Origin: Chitinophagaceae bacterium UBA2375
Lineage (GTDB): Bacteria; Bacteroidota; Bacteroidia; Chitinophagales; Chitinophagaceae
Length of the DNA: 64,000 nt
Reading direction: 5' to 3'
Assembly: GCA_002343985.1 (NCBI GenBank)
Contig: DDTB01000030.1
Coordinates: 63,001 to 127,000 of the forward strand
Below the pieces are notes generated by a model that was given only the letters and a program-made list of their open reading frames with translations, had not been told where the DNA came from and did no database searches. Position numbers and translations under genes: made by a program. Of this stretch, positions 51,744 to 59,799 are shown one piece after another (position 1 is the stretch's first letter; every line of letters starts with the position of its first letter).

Positions 51744-52439
51744 ATGCAACATGCGCAAATCATTGAGGCTACAGTAGCATACGTAAAAAAAGAACTTTCG
51801 AATGCAGAAGCCGGCCACGACTGGTTTCATATCCAACGGGTATGGACAAACGCGAAAATCATCGGCGCGCAGGAGCCGGTTAATATGACCATTGTGGAGT
51901 TAGGCGCTTTACTGCATGATATCGCCGACGCGAAATTTCATAACGGGGATGAGGAAATCGGGCCTGCCAAATCATCCCAATTCCTTAGAAGTATTTCAGC
52001 AGACGAAGAGATTATTGAACATGTAGCGCAAATCATCCGTCATATTTCCTTTAAGGGTGGTCGCCAAACAAGTTCTTTTGAATCGCCCGAGCTCTTCGTA
52101 GTACGGGATGCAGACAGGTTAGACGCTTTGGGCGCGATTGGCATTGCCAGGGCTTTTCATTACGGTGGATTTAAAAACAGGCTATTGTTTGACCCGATGC
52201 AGGCACCGGTGAAGCACCTGGATGCAGAAAGCTACCGGAACAACCATTCGCCCACCATCAATCATTTTTATGAAAAATTATTGTTGCTGAAAGATTTGAT
52301 GCACACGGAATCCGGTAAAACCCTCGCGGAAAACAGGCACCTGTTTATGGAATCATTCCTGCAGCAATTTTATACCGAATGGTATGGCGGGGATACCCCC
52401 AACCCTTTTCCAGATAACAACATATCCATGAATGGTTGA
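51744..52439 (+). CDS. HD-domain phosphohydrolase
   Basis: A 231-residue single-domain HD hydrolase of the YpgQ/YedJ type. Metal ligands: AGHDWFHIQRVW (first His), LGALLHDIADAKFHNGDEE (HD), IRHISFKGG (His) and VVRDADRLDALGAIGIARAF (Asp). Such enzymes hydrolyse nucleotides or pyrophosphate bonds; relatives have been reported as (d)NTP pyrophosphatases. Its stop overlaps the FUSC start by 8 nt, so they are coupled. Confidence 0.88.
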   Translation: MQHAQIIEATVAYVKKELSNAEAGHDWFHIQRVWTNAKIIGAQEPVNMTIVELGALLHDIADAKFHNGDEEIGPAKSSQFLRSISADEEIIEHVAQIIRHISFKGGRQTSSFESPELFVVRDADRLDALGAIGIARAFHYGGFKNRLLFDPMQAPVKHLDAESYRNNHSPTINHFYEKLLLLKDLMHTESGKTLAENRHLFMESFLQQFYTEWYGGDTPNPFPDNNISMNG

Positions 52440-54573
52440 CGGAAAAAAAATACAATACTTTTTGTTCAGCCAATACCTGGCTGATGGCGTCCGCGTTACC
52501 CTGGAGATCATCCTGCCCGTCATCATTTTTTCCTACCTGGGTGATTTTCATACAGGTATCCTTTTAGCTACAGGAGCATTCTGCGTCAGTATCAGTGATA
52601 TCCCCGGGCCGGTAAAAGACAAGCGTAATGGCATGCTGTACAGCATTGGGTTTATAGGCATCATGTCTGTACTCACAGGCCTCGTTAACCATTCTCCATG
52701 GGCCCTCGGATTGTTGCTGGTAAGCAGTAGTTTCTTCTTTACGATGATTGGCGTTTACGGGAACAGGGCCGCTTTTGTTGGCGCCGCTGCTTTGCTGATC
52801 ATGATCATCCGTATGCGTGAAATTGAGACAGTCCACACCACTTGCCTCGAAAGCGCCTGGATCATTGCCGGAGGTACCTGGTACATGTTGGTTGCCATAC
52901 TGTTCAACCAATTATCACCCAACAGGCCGGCGCAAAGGGCATTGGGTGAAACCTTACACGAAACCGCCACATACCTGAACCTCAAGGCATCCATGTATGA
53001 ATCAGGCACAGACCATGAGGACATTTACAAACAATTGCTCACCCAACAGGTACGCGTAAACGAAAAACAGGACATCACCAGGGAATTGCTGTTTAAAAAC
53101 CGGGCCATACTCCGGGAATCAACACGTACAGGCCGTATGCTGATGTTCAGTTTTGTGAACGCTGTTGACTTATTCGACCAGGTCAATGCCACCTGGTATG
53201 ATTATGGAAAGTTAAAGGAGAAATACAGCCATACAGATCTGCTGCCGGATATTGCCGCCATCATCAGGCGCATGGCGGAAGCGATAGACCGGGCCGGGCT
53301 TGCCATACAATCAAACAGGAAGGAAGTGACGGAATATGCCTGGCTGCCTGAGCTCGACAACCTCAAATCCAGGATCGATGCAATGGACGACGGCAGCAGT
53401 TCCATCATCCTAAAAAAAATACTGGTCAACCTCCGGCAGATCGGGGAAATGATTCAGCAAATCAACTTGTACTTCAAAGGCATCGGGCCAAAAAGGCATG
53501 ACCTCGGCACAGAACAGGATTTCTCAAAATTTGTTACGCACCAGGTCATCAACCCCCTTATTTTCTTTAACAACCTCAGCATCAATTCGGCCGCGTTCCG
53601 CCATGCCCTGCGTATGTCGCTCACCTGCCTGCTGGCATACCTGGTCGCCCTCTCCTTATCGTACGGCGAACACAGTTACTGGATCATACTAACGGTAATG
53701 ATTATCCTAAAACCGGGTTTCAGCCTGACCCGTCAGCGAAATATCGAAAGAATTACCGGCACCGTCGCCGGCGGCATCATCGCGTTCGGATTGCTCTGGT
53801 TCATCCGCGACGAAACCATTTTATACGCGCTGGTGATTTTTTTCATGATTGGCACCTATACGTTTCAACGGTTGAACTATATCATCATGGTGGTATTCAT
53901 CACGCCTTACCTGCTGATTGTGCTGCACCTGATGGGTTTTGATTTCATCAACCTGGTCACGGAACGCATGATAGATACCGCCATTGGATTTGGGTTGGCT
54001 TACGCGGCCAACCACTGGCTGTTCCCAAACTGGGAATCAAACCAATTCCGGCAGCACATGACGTATGTATTGCGCGCCAACATTAGCTACCTCGAACAAA
54101 TTGCGAAACAACTTACCGGCGTGGCTATAAACCCTGTCGCTTACCGGCTGGCCCGTAAAGACCTGTACGTGCATATGGCCAACTTGTCGGCCGCTTTTCA
54201 CCGGATGATTACGGAACCAAAAAGCAAACAACAGGCACCGAAAGAAAGTTACCAGTTTGTGGTGCTGAACCAACTTTTATCAGCTAATGTTGCCAGCCTG
54301 GCCGCCGAACAGATGCAACCGGGCAAGCCGCAGGTGCAGGATGCGCACATCCCCATCATCAGGCGCATATACCGTTTACTGGCCGACACTTTATCAAAAC
54401 TTGACCCTTTATCAGGCATCCCGGTTATACAATTTCCTGAGTCTGCAAAAAAACCGCAGCAAGTTTCTGACAAGCATTTAAGCGACCAGCTTGAATTCAT
54501 TCATAAACTCGCCCTCGACATCCGCAAAACAGGCGAAGCCATCATGCAGGAAAATCAAACAACAAACGCATAA
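52432..54573 (+). CDS. FUSC-family inner-membrane protein
   Basis: A 713-residue protein with two hydrophobic halves. The N-terminal half (1-~150) has five to six helices (ILPVIIFSYLGDF, LLATGAFCVSISDIPGP, IGFIGIMSVLTGLVN, GLLLVSSSFFFTMIGVYG). A soluble helical segment (~170-390) follows, then a second FUSC membrane block (~400-520: ALRMSLTCLLAYLVALSLS, YWIILTVMIILKPGFSLTRQR, FGLLWFIRDETILYALVIFFMIG) and a helical C-terminal domain. YccS/YhfK- and AaeB-type relatives are thought to export aromatic acids or similar. It ends against the fusA terminator. Confidence 0.88.
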   Translation: MVDGKKIQYFLFSQYLADGVRVTLEIILPVIIFSYLGDFHTGILLATGAFCVSISDIPGPVKDKRNGMLYSIGFIGIMSVLTGLVNHSPWALGLLLVSSSFFFTMIGVYGNRAAFVGAAALLIMIIRMREIETVHTTCLESAWIIAGGTWYMLVAILFNQLSPNRPAQRALGETLHETATYLNLKASMYESGTDHEDIYKQLLTQQVRVNEKQDITRELLFKNRAILRESTRTGRMLMFSFVNAVDLFDQVNATWYDYGKLKEKYSHTDLLPDIAAIIRRMAEAIDRAGLAIQSNRKEVTEYAWLPELDNLKSRIDAMDDGSSSIILKKILVNLRQIGEMIQQINLYFKGIGPKRHDLGTEQDFSKFVTHQVINPLIFFNNLSINSAAFRHALRMSLTCLLAYLVALSLSYGEHSYWIILTVMIILKPGFSLTRQRNIERITGTVAGGIIAFGLLWFIRDETILYALVIFFMIGTYTFQRLNYIIMVVFITPYLLIVLHLMGFDFINLVTERMIDTAIGFGLAYAANHWLFPNWESNQFRQHMTYVLRANISYLEQIAKQLTGVAINPVAYRLARKDLYVHMANLSAAFHRMITEPKSKQQAPKESYQFVVLNQLLSANVASLAAEQMQPGKPQVQDAHIPIIRRIYRLLADTLSKLDPLSGIPVIQFPESAKKPQQVSDKHLSDQLEFIHKLALDIRKTGEAIMQENQTTNA

Positions 54574-54603
54574 AAAAGCCCCGCTCTTTTGGAACGGGGC
54601 TTT
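54572..54603. terminator. Bidirectional terminator between the FUSC gene and fusA
   Basis: Perfect 9-bp stem AAAGCCCCG (54575-54583) / CGGGGCTTT (54595-54603). On the minus strand it is followed by six T's, a strong fusA terminator. The A-tract of that tail overlaps the FUSC stop; in the plus direction the tail is only TTTCACTATT, so it is weaker. Confidence 0.85.
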
Positions 54604-54620
54604 CACTATTATCAGGAAAA

Positions 54621-56774
54621 TTAATCTTCGATCTTCATTTTTCCTTTGGCTTTCGCGATCACTTCTTCAGCGATGTTGTTCGGAGCCGGGGAATAGTGGC
54701 TGAACTCCATGGTTGAAGTGGCACGGCCGCTCGACAATGAACGTAACTGCGTAACGTAACCGAACATTTCACTCAGGGGCACTTTAGCCTTGATCACCTG
54801 AACGCCATGCTTGCTGTCCATACCTTCAAGCATACCACGGCGACGGTTCAAGTCACCGGTTACATCACCCATGTATTGATCAGGCGTCAGCACTTCCACC
54901 TTCATGATTGGCTCAAGCAATACCGGCTTGGCTTTGCGGCCGGCTTCACGGAAGCCTTGCTTGGCGCAAAGTTCAAACGACATAGCGTCGGAGTCAACCG
55001 CGTGGAAACTACCGTCCTTCACGTTGATCTTCATATTGTCCAGGGGGTATCCGGCCAATACACCTGTGTTCATCGCGCTTTCAAAACCTTTCTGAATGGC
55101 AGGTACAAATTCCTTAGGGATTGAACCACCAAATAAAGAGTTTACAAACTGGTAAGTGGTTTTACCTTCATTTTCTTTCAGGAACTCCTCATCGGCGGGC
55201 CCGATTTCGAAAATGATATCGGCGAACTTACCACGTCCACCCGTTTGCTTTTTCAGGGTTTCGCGGTGTTCAATGGTCAATTGGAAAGCTTCCTTATAAG
55301 CTACCTGGGGAGCGCCCTGGTTGATTTCCACTTTGAACTCACGCTTCATCCTGTCTACAATGATCTCCAGGTGCAATTCACCCATACCACTCAGGATGGT
55401 TTGCCCGGTTTCTTCATCAGTCTTCACGCGCAGCGTAGGATCTTCTTCCACCAGTTTGGCAATTGCCATGCCCATCTTATCAACGTCAGCCTGTGTTTTA
55501 GGCTCAACGGCGATAGAGATTACTGGCTCAGGGAAAGTCATGGCTTCGAGTACAATCGGGTTGTTTTCATCACAGAGTGTATCACCCGTTTTGATATCCT
55601 TGAATCCAACGCCAGCTCCAATATCACCGGCTTCGATGAAGTCGATTGGATTTTGCTTATTCGCATGCATCTGCATGATGCGGCTGATCCTTTCTTTCTT
55701 ACCAGTACGTGTGTTCAACACATAAGAACCTGCATCGAGGTGCCCGCTGTATGCGCGGAAGAAGGCCAGTCGTCCTACGAATGGGTCGGTCATGATCTTA
55801 AAGGCCAGGGCTGCAAAAGGTTCTTTCGCGTCGGCCTTGCGGATCACTGCTTCACCATTATCAGGGTTTGTTCCGGTTACGGCTTCAATATCGGCCGGAC
55901 CTGGCAGGTAACGGCAGATGGCATCGAGCGCGGTTTGAACACCCTTATTTTTAAATGAAGAACCGCACATCATAGGGATGATAGAGATATCGATCACCGC
56001 CTTGCGGATGGCTTCATGCATTTCCTGCTCAGTGATGCTGTTGGGGTCGTCGAAAAACTTCTCCATCAGTTTGTCATCATATTCAGCAACGGCTTCCACC
56101 AGGTGTTGGCGCCATTCGTTCACTTCTTCCACCATATCTTCAGGTATAGGTACAACCTGGTATGTCATGCCCTGGGTTGCATCTTCCCAAATGATACCTT
56201 TCATGGTAATCAGGTCAACCACGCCTTTGAAATTATCTTCAGCGCCGATGGGCAACTGCAGGGGAACGGCTTTCGCACCCAGCATTTCTTTTACCTGTTT
56301 TACAACATTCAGGAAGTCGGCGCCGCTGCGGTCCATTTTATTTACGAAACCTATCCTTGGAACGCGGTAGCGGTTCGCCTGGCGCCAAACGGTTTCAGAC
56401 TGTGGCTCCACGCCGGATACAGCGCAGAACAAAGCCAGGAGGCCGTCGAGTACACGGAGAGAACGCTCCACTTCCACTGTGAAGTCTACGTGGCCCGGAG
56501 TATCAATGATGTTGAATTTATATTGTTTTGTTTCCGGAGTTTTCTGACCCTGGTTGGTCGGGAAGTTCCAGTAACAAGTGGTGGCGGCGGAAGTGATGGT
56601 AATACCCCTTTCCTGTTCCTGTGCCATCCAGTCCATGGTAGCGGCTCCTTCGTGTACCTCACCCAGTTTATGGTTTACACCGGTGTAGTACAGGATACGC
56701 TCTGTAGTTGTGGTTTTACCGGCATCAATGTGAGCGGCAATACCAAAGTTGCGTTGATAACGTAAATCTGCCAT
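54621..56774 (-). CDS. fusA: Elongation factor G
   Basis: A 717-residue translational GTPase driving ribosome translocation. G motifs: AAHIDAGKTTTTERI (P-loop), DTPGHVDFTVEVERS (G3) and GFVNKMDRSGAD (G4). Domain II holds LAFKIMTDPFVGRLAFFRAYSG; domains III-V hold GMGELHLEIIVDRMKREF and MFGYVTQLRSLSSGRATSTMEF. The start MADLRYQRNFG is the family start. It follows rpsL-rpsG, but a terminator, a -7 box and a structured 210-nt leader lie between, so it is likely transcribed on its own. No rpsJ follows it. Confidence 0.97.
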   Translation of the reverse strand: MADLRYQRNFGIAAHIDAGKTTTTERILYYTGVNHKLGEVHEGAATMDWMAQEQERGITITSAATTCYWNFPTNQGQKTPETKQYKFNIIDTPGHVDFTVEVERSLRVLDGLLALFCAVSGVEPQSETVWRQANRYRVPRIGFVNKMDRSGADFLNVVKQVKEMLGAKAVPLQLPIGAEDNFKGVVDLITMKGIIWEDATQGMTYQVVPIPEDMVEEVNEWRQHLVEAVAEYDDKLMEKFFDDPNSITEQEMHEAIRKAVIDISIIPMMCGSSFKNKGVQTALDAICRYLPGPADIEAVTGTNPDNGEAVIRKADAKEPFAALAFKIMTDPFVGRLAFFRAYSGHLDAGSYVLNTRTGKKERISRIMQMHANKQNPIDFIEAGDIGAGVGFKDIKTGDTLCDENNPIVLEAMTFPEPVISIAVEPKTQADVDKMGMAIAKLVEEDPTLRVKTDEETGQTILSGMGELHLEIIVDRMKREFKVEINQGAPQVAYKEAFQLTIEHRETLKKQTGGRGKFADIIFEIGPADEEFLKENEGKTTYQFVNSLFGGSIPKEFVPAIQKGFESAMNTGVLAGYPLDNMKINVKDGSFHAVDSDAMSFELCAKQGFREAGRKAKPVLLEPIMKVEVLTPDQYMGDVTGDLNRRRGMLEGMDSKHGVQVIKAKVPLSEMFGYVTQLRSLSSGRATSTMEFSHYSPAPNNIAEEVIAKAKGKMKIED

Positions 56775-56985
56775 TGTTAACGATTATTAGTAGTTGAATG
56801 ATTTTGTTTGATTGGATGACCGGGTTTAATTCCGGTGATCTTAAAATTCGGGATGGATTCTGTGCACTAATCCCCGACAAAGGCAAGCTGGCGTGCATTG
56901 TCTGAGGATCGATATGTGGGATTAGGCTCTCATATGACGCTAAATAGTCCGACACCGTAAAACCCAGCCGAAGCTTTTAGCGCCG
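56775..56985 (-). promoter_or_regulatory. Structured 5' leader of fusA
   Basis: About 210 nt between the -7 box and the fusA start. Plus-strand coordinates of the predicted stems: CTAATCCC/GGGATTAG (56867-56874 with 56918-56925), enclosing GACAA/TTGTC (56876-56880 with 56898-56902) and GCA/TGC, plus a separate ACCGG/CCGGT hairpin (56819-56823 with 56832-56836) nearer the start codon. A cis-acting regulatory RNA is plausible; I do not recognise a known class. Confidence 0.45.
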
Positions 56986-56993
56986 CAAAGGTA
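56986..56993 (-). promoter_or_regulatory. -7 promoter box in front of the fusA leader
   Basis: Minus-strand TACCTTTG, an exact TAnnTTTG match 211 nt before the fusA start and about 100 nt after the rpsG terminator. It implies an independent fusA transcript. No clear -33 TTG. Confidence 0.5.
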
Positions 56994-57092
56994 CGAATAT
57001 TTTTGATATGCAGCATCATTTCCCCGGCGATTTATCCACCTTCAATGGGTGATGGGTATGGGCATGAATGCCTTTCAGGCCATGTATGGGCA

Positions 57093-57119
57093 TAAAAAAG
57101 CCTCCCGTATCCGGGAGGC
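57093..57119 (-). terminator. Intrinsic terminator between rpsG and fusA
   Basis: Perfect 8-bp stem GCCTCCCG (57100-57107) / CGGGAGGC (57112-57119), loop TATC, followed by TTTTTTATG on the minus strand. It starts 21 nt after the rpsG stop and would end the rpsL-rpsG transcript. Confidence 0.9.
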
Positions 57120-57139
57120 CCTCAATGAATATGTTTTGA

Positions 57140-57607
57140 TTAAACCCTGAAGTGGGCGAAAGCCTTATTGGCTTCAGCCATCCTGTGGGTATCTTCTTTC
57201 TTTTTGAAAGCGGCGCCTTCGCCCTTGCTGGCAGCGATGATTTCATTAGCCAGTTTATCAGCCATGCTGCGGCCATTGCGCTCGCGGCTATAACGTACCA
57301 TCCACTTGATGCTCAGCGAAACCTTACGGTCAGGCCTTACTTCAGAAGGGATCTGGAAAGTAGCGCCCCCGATCCTGCGGCTGCGCACTTCCACACCCGG
57401 AGTTACGTTAGACAATGCTTTTTTCCAAACCTCGTACCCGTCTTCACCGGTTTGCTTTGCCACTTTTTCAAGGGCATCATAGAAGATATTCAGGGCAACG
57501 CTTTTCTTTCCTTCCCACATCAGGTTGTTCACGAAACGTGTAACCAGTTTATCGTTAAACTTTGGATCTGGAGCTAAAGGGATCTTTTTGGGTTGTGACT
57601 TACGCAT
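57140..57607 (-). CDS. rpsG: 30S ribosomal protein S7
   Basis: A 155-residue S7, the primary binder of the 16S rRNA 3' domain. Seen: MRKSQPKKIPLAPDPKFND, LVTRFVNNLMWEGKKSVALN, VEVRSRRIGGATFQIPSEVR and the C-terminal EDTHRMAEANKAFAHFRV. The start is the first Met of the frame, 40 nt after rpsL. In E. coli S7 represses the str operon; here any feedback would act on rpsL-rpsG because fusA is separately punctuated. Confidence 0.97.
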   Translation of the reverse strand: MRKSQPKKIPLAPDPKFNDKLVTRFVNNLMWEGKKSVALNIFYDALEKVAKQTGEDGYEVWKKALSNVTPGVEVRSRRIGGATFQIPSEVRPDRKVSLSIKWMVRYSRERNGRSMADKLANEIIAASKGEGAAFKKKEDTHRMAEANKAFAHFRV

Positions 57608-57647
57608 GTCTTGTATTCGGTATTATTTGATAGACGATGGTTAATGA

Positions 57648-58028
57648 TTATTTCTTGGCTTTCTCTTTCTTGGTACCGTATTTACTGCGGCTTTGCTTAC
57701 GGTCTTTTACACCGGCAGTATCGAGGCTACCACGAACGATGTGGTAACGTACACCCGGCAGGTCTTTTACCCTTCCGCCGCGGATCAGCACGATGGAGTG
57801 CTCCTGCAGGTTATGGCCTTCTCCCGGAATGTAAGCGATCACTTCAATTTTATTGGTCAGGCGCACTTTGGCTACTTTACGCAACGCTGAGTTTGGCTTC
57901 TTAGGCGTAGTGGTATACACCCTGGTGCACACGCCACGACGCTGAGGACAACTATCCAGGGCCCTGGATTTGCTCTTTGATTTAATAACTTCTCTACCCT
58001 TTCTTACTAATTGTTGTATTGTAGGCAT
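57648..58028 (-). CDS. rpsL: 30S ribosomal protein S12
   Basis: A 126-residue S12 at the decoding centre. The start at 58028 (MPTIQQLVRKGRE) is the universal S12 start; the frame continues 15 codons upstream over the promoter and is not coding there. TTTPKKPNSALRKVAKVRL retains the Lys residues equivalent to K42/K43, and GGRVKDLPGVRYH retains the Lys equivalent to K88, so no classical streptomycin-resistance substitution is present. It heads rpsL-rpsG, with an exact -7 box 26 nt upstream. Confidence 0.97.
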   Translation of the reverse strand: MPTIQQLVRKGREVIKSKSKSRALDSCPQRRGVCTRVYTTTPKKPNSALRKVAKVRLTNKIEVIAYIPGEGHNLQEHSIVLIRGGRVKDLPGVRYHIVRGSLDTAGVKDRKQSRSKYGTKKEKAKK

Positions 58029-58054
58029 TGATGAACCTTTTAAATTTTGGACGG

Positions 58055-58062
58055 CAAAGGTA
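58055..58062 (-). promoter_or_regulatory. -7 promoter box of rpsL-rpsG
   Basis: Minus-strand TACCTTTG, an exact TAnnTTTG match 26 nt before the rpsL start. The -33 position falls in the left arm of an inverted repeat at 58081-58106. Confidence 0.55.
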
Positions 58063-58080
58063 GCTATATTCATTTAAATA

Positions 58081-58106
58081 CGAAAAATTATGTGTACAAT
58101 TTTTCG
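58081..58106. promoter_or_regulatory. Inverted repeat over the -33 region of the rpsL promoter
   Basis: CGAAAAATT (58081-58089) and AATTTTTCG (58098-58106), a perfect 9-bp dyad with 8-bp spacer, starting 18 nt upstream of the -7 box. Its spacing fits a dimeric protein binding site, but a simple hairpin is also possible. Confidence 0.4.
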
Positions 58107-58121
58107 AAATTTTTGCCACCC

Positions 58122-58153
58122 AGCCCTGACAGGGTTATAACCCTGTCAGGGCT
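58122..58153. repeat. Perfect 32-bp palindrome between ilvE and rpsL
   Basis: AGCCCTGACAGGGTTA (58122-58137) is followed immediately by its exact reverse complement to 58153, so the arms touch with no spacer. It begins 6 nt past the ilvE stop. There is no T-tract on either side, so it is not a standard terminator; it may be a dispersed palindromic unit. Confidence 0.9.
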
Positions 58154-58159
58154 AAACAT

Positions 58160-59224
58160 TTAAATCTTATACATCCACCCGTGTGTATCCGGCGCCAGGC
58201 CGTACCTGATATTGTCCAGGCGGCTGCGCACTTCAGGCGCGGTTTTCCAGGATTCAATATCAAATTGCATATCAAAATCCTTGTACCTCAATTCTTTAAT
58301 ATAGGAAATGGTGGCCGCGGTACCGGTACCGAACACTTCCCGCAGCTGGCCTGCCTTGTATGCTTCAATCACTTCGTCGATGCTCAGCGGGCGTTCTTCC
58401 ACCGTCAACCCCAATTCTTTTAGCGTTGTGATCACACTGTCGCGCGTAACCCCTGCCAAAATTGTTCCAGCTTCCAGGTCGGGGGTGATGGCTGTATTTC
58501 CGATGATAAAAAATACATTCATCGTACCACATTCCTGTACATATTTGTGCTCAAAGGCATCGGTCCATAACACCTGGTCATAGCCTTTTTTCTTAGCCTC
58601 GGCAGTAGCGTACATAGCCGCGCCATAATTACCTGCCGCTTTCGCGTAACCCACGCCACCCGGCACCGCACGCACATATTGCTCTTCTACATAAATGCGC
58701 ATTGGCGTGTTATAATATGGGCCCGTAGGGCTCAGTATGATCATGAACTTATATTTCTCACTGGGGCGAACGCCAATCAGTTCGTCGCTGCTGAACATGA
58801 ATGGCCTGATATACAGGGAGTGATTGGGTTTATTGGGTATCCAGTTTTTATCCAGCTCAATCAGGAGGCGCATGCCTTCCATGAAAATCTCCTCCGGAAC
58901 TGTGGGCATTTGCATGCGTTCGGCCGACATATTAAAGCGGTGGAAATTATCAATAGGCCTGAATATAAATGCTTCACCGGAAGGGTCCTTGTATGCTTTA
59001 ATGCCTTCAAAAATTGCCTGGCCATAGTGCAATGCAGCCGTTGAAGGGGCCAGTAACAGGGGTTGGTATGGTTTGATCTCAACGGTCTTCCATTCCCCTT
59101 CTTCATAATCCACCTCCAGCATATGGTCGGTGAAATATTTTCCAAATGGGATATTTTCCAGGTTAATATCCTTTAACTTGCTGTTTTCTACCCTGGTAAT
59201 ATTGAAATCGGCGGCTGCAATCAT
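58160..59224 (-). CDS. ilvE: Branched-chain amino acid aminotransferase
   Basis: A 354-residue fold-type IV PLP aminotransferase acting in the last step of Ile, Leu and Val synthesis. Seen: QAIFEGIKAYK, FRPIDNFHRFNMSAERMQMP, the PLP Lys in GVGYAKAAGNYGAAM, WTDAFEHKYVQECGTMNVFF, and ILAGVTRDSVITTLKELGL with LREVFGTGTAA. The start at 59224 (MIAAADFNI) is preferred; the frame's earlier Met at 59308 lies beyond the divergent gene's start. It ends at the 32-bp palindrome. Confidence 0.95.
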   Translation of the reverse strand: MIAAADFNITRVENSKLKDINLENIPFGKYFTDHMLEVDYEEGEWKTVEIKPYQPLLLAPSTAALHYGQAIFEGIKAYKDPSGEAFIFRPIDNFHRFNMSAERMQMPTVPEEIFMEGMRLLIELDKNWIPNKPNHSLYIRPFMFSSDELIGVRPSEKYKFMIILSPTGPYYNTPMRIYVEEQYVRAVPGGVGYAKAAGNYGAAMYATAEAKKKGYDQVLWTDAFEHKYVQECGTMNVFFIIGNTAITPDLEAGTILAGVTRDSVITTLKELGLTVEERPLSIDEVIEAYKAGQLREVFGTGTAATISYIKELRYKDFDMQFDIESWKTAPEVRSRLDNIRYGLAPDTHGWMYKI

Positions 59225-59280
59225 AACACAAAATTTACTGCAAAGAAACGAAAATTTCAGGCGAGCATAAACCCTGTACC

Positions 59281-59781
59281 ATGAGTTTTGAGAATTTTCA
59301 ACTAACAACAGGCATCCTTCAGGAATTGTACAAAAATCATTTATACCAGTTAGATGAAGGGCAAGGATCTGGCGATTCTTTGCAAACCGGTCTAATCCCA
59401 GGCATGGGAAATAACCGGAAAAGTATCCTGATATTAGTGGACGAACCCACTGAAGCCTTCCTGAAAGCCCCGGAACTTGATTTCCTGCTGAATATCCTCA
59501 AAGCCTGTCAATTAGGTATAGACGATGTGGCATTAGTCAACATAAACAACACAAAATCAAAAGATTACAAAATAATCCTGGAAAATTTTCCGGCTCATAC
59601 CGTTATCTTTTTCGGCATTGGGCCAGATACGATCGGTTTACCCCTGCATTTCCCTGCATACCAGGTACAATCTTTCGATAAACAACAATACCTCTCAGCG
59701 CCTGCCCTGTCGGCACTCTCTTCATCGCAGGAAGAAAAAAAGCTGTTATGGAACGCCCTGAAAAAATTATTTTCCATCTAA
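59281..59781 (+). CDS. Unrecognised protein, possibly DNA polymerase III psi-like
   Basis: A 166-residue soluble protein that I do not recognise with confidence. It has no signal peptide. The N-terminal ~45 residues include GDSLQTGLIPGMGNNRK; an alpha/beta core follows: SILILVDEPTEAFLKAPEL, LLNILKACQLGIDDVALVN, HTVIFFGIGPDTIGLPL, then APALSALSSSQEEKKLLWNAL at the C-terminus. The order (hydrophobic strand, Leu-rich helix, strand, 'aPaL..L' then 'K..lW..L') resembles HolD, the psi subunit of the DNA polymerase III clamp loader. That is pattern reading, not a proven homology. It is 18 nt upstream of rdgB. Confidence 0.75.
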   Translation: MSFENFQLTTGILQELYKNHLYQLDEGQGSGDSLQTGLIPGMGNNRKSILILVDEPTEAFLKAPELDFLLNILKACQLGIDDVALVNINNTKSKDYKIILENFPAHTVIFFGIGPDTIGLPLHFPAYQVQSFDKQQYLSAPALSALSSSQEEKKLLWNALKKLFSI

Positions 59782-59799
59782 ACCACCGAACCCCGCGAT

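Noticed and set aside
55245..55958. A 237-codon plus-strand frame inside fusA
   Set aside because: Antisense to conserved EF-G domains; not a plausible gene.
56725..56955. A 76-codon frame in the fusA leader overlapping the fusA start
   Set aside because: It runs out of frame into fusA, shows no protein-like composition and coincides with predicted RNA stems; a leader peptide is not excluded but has no support.
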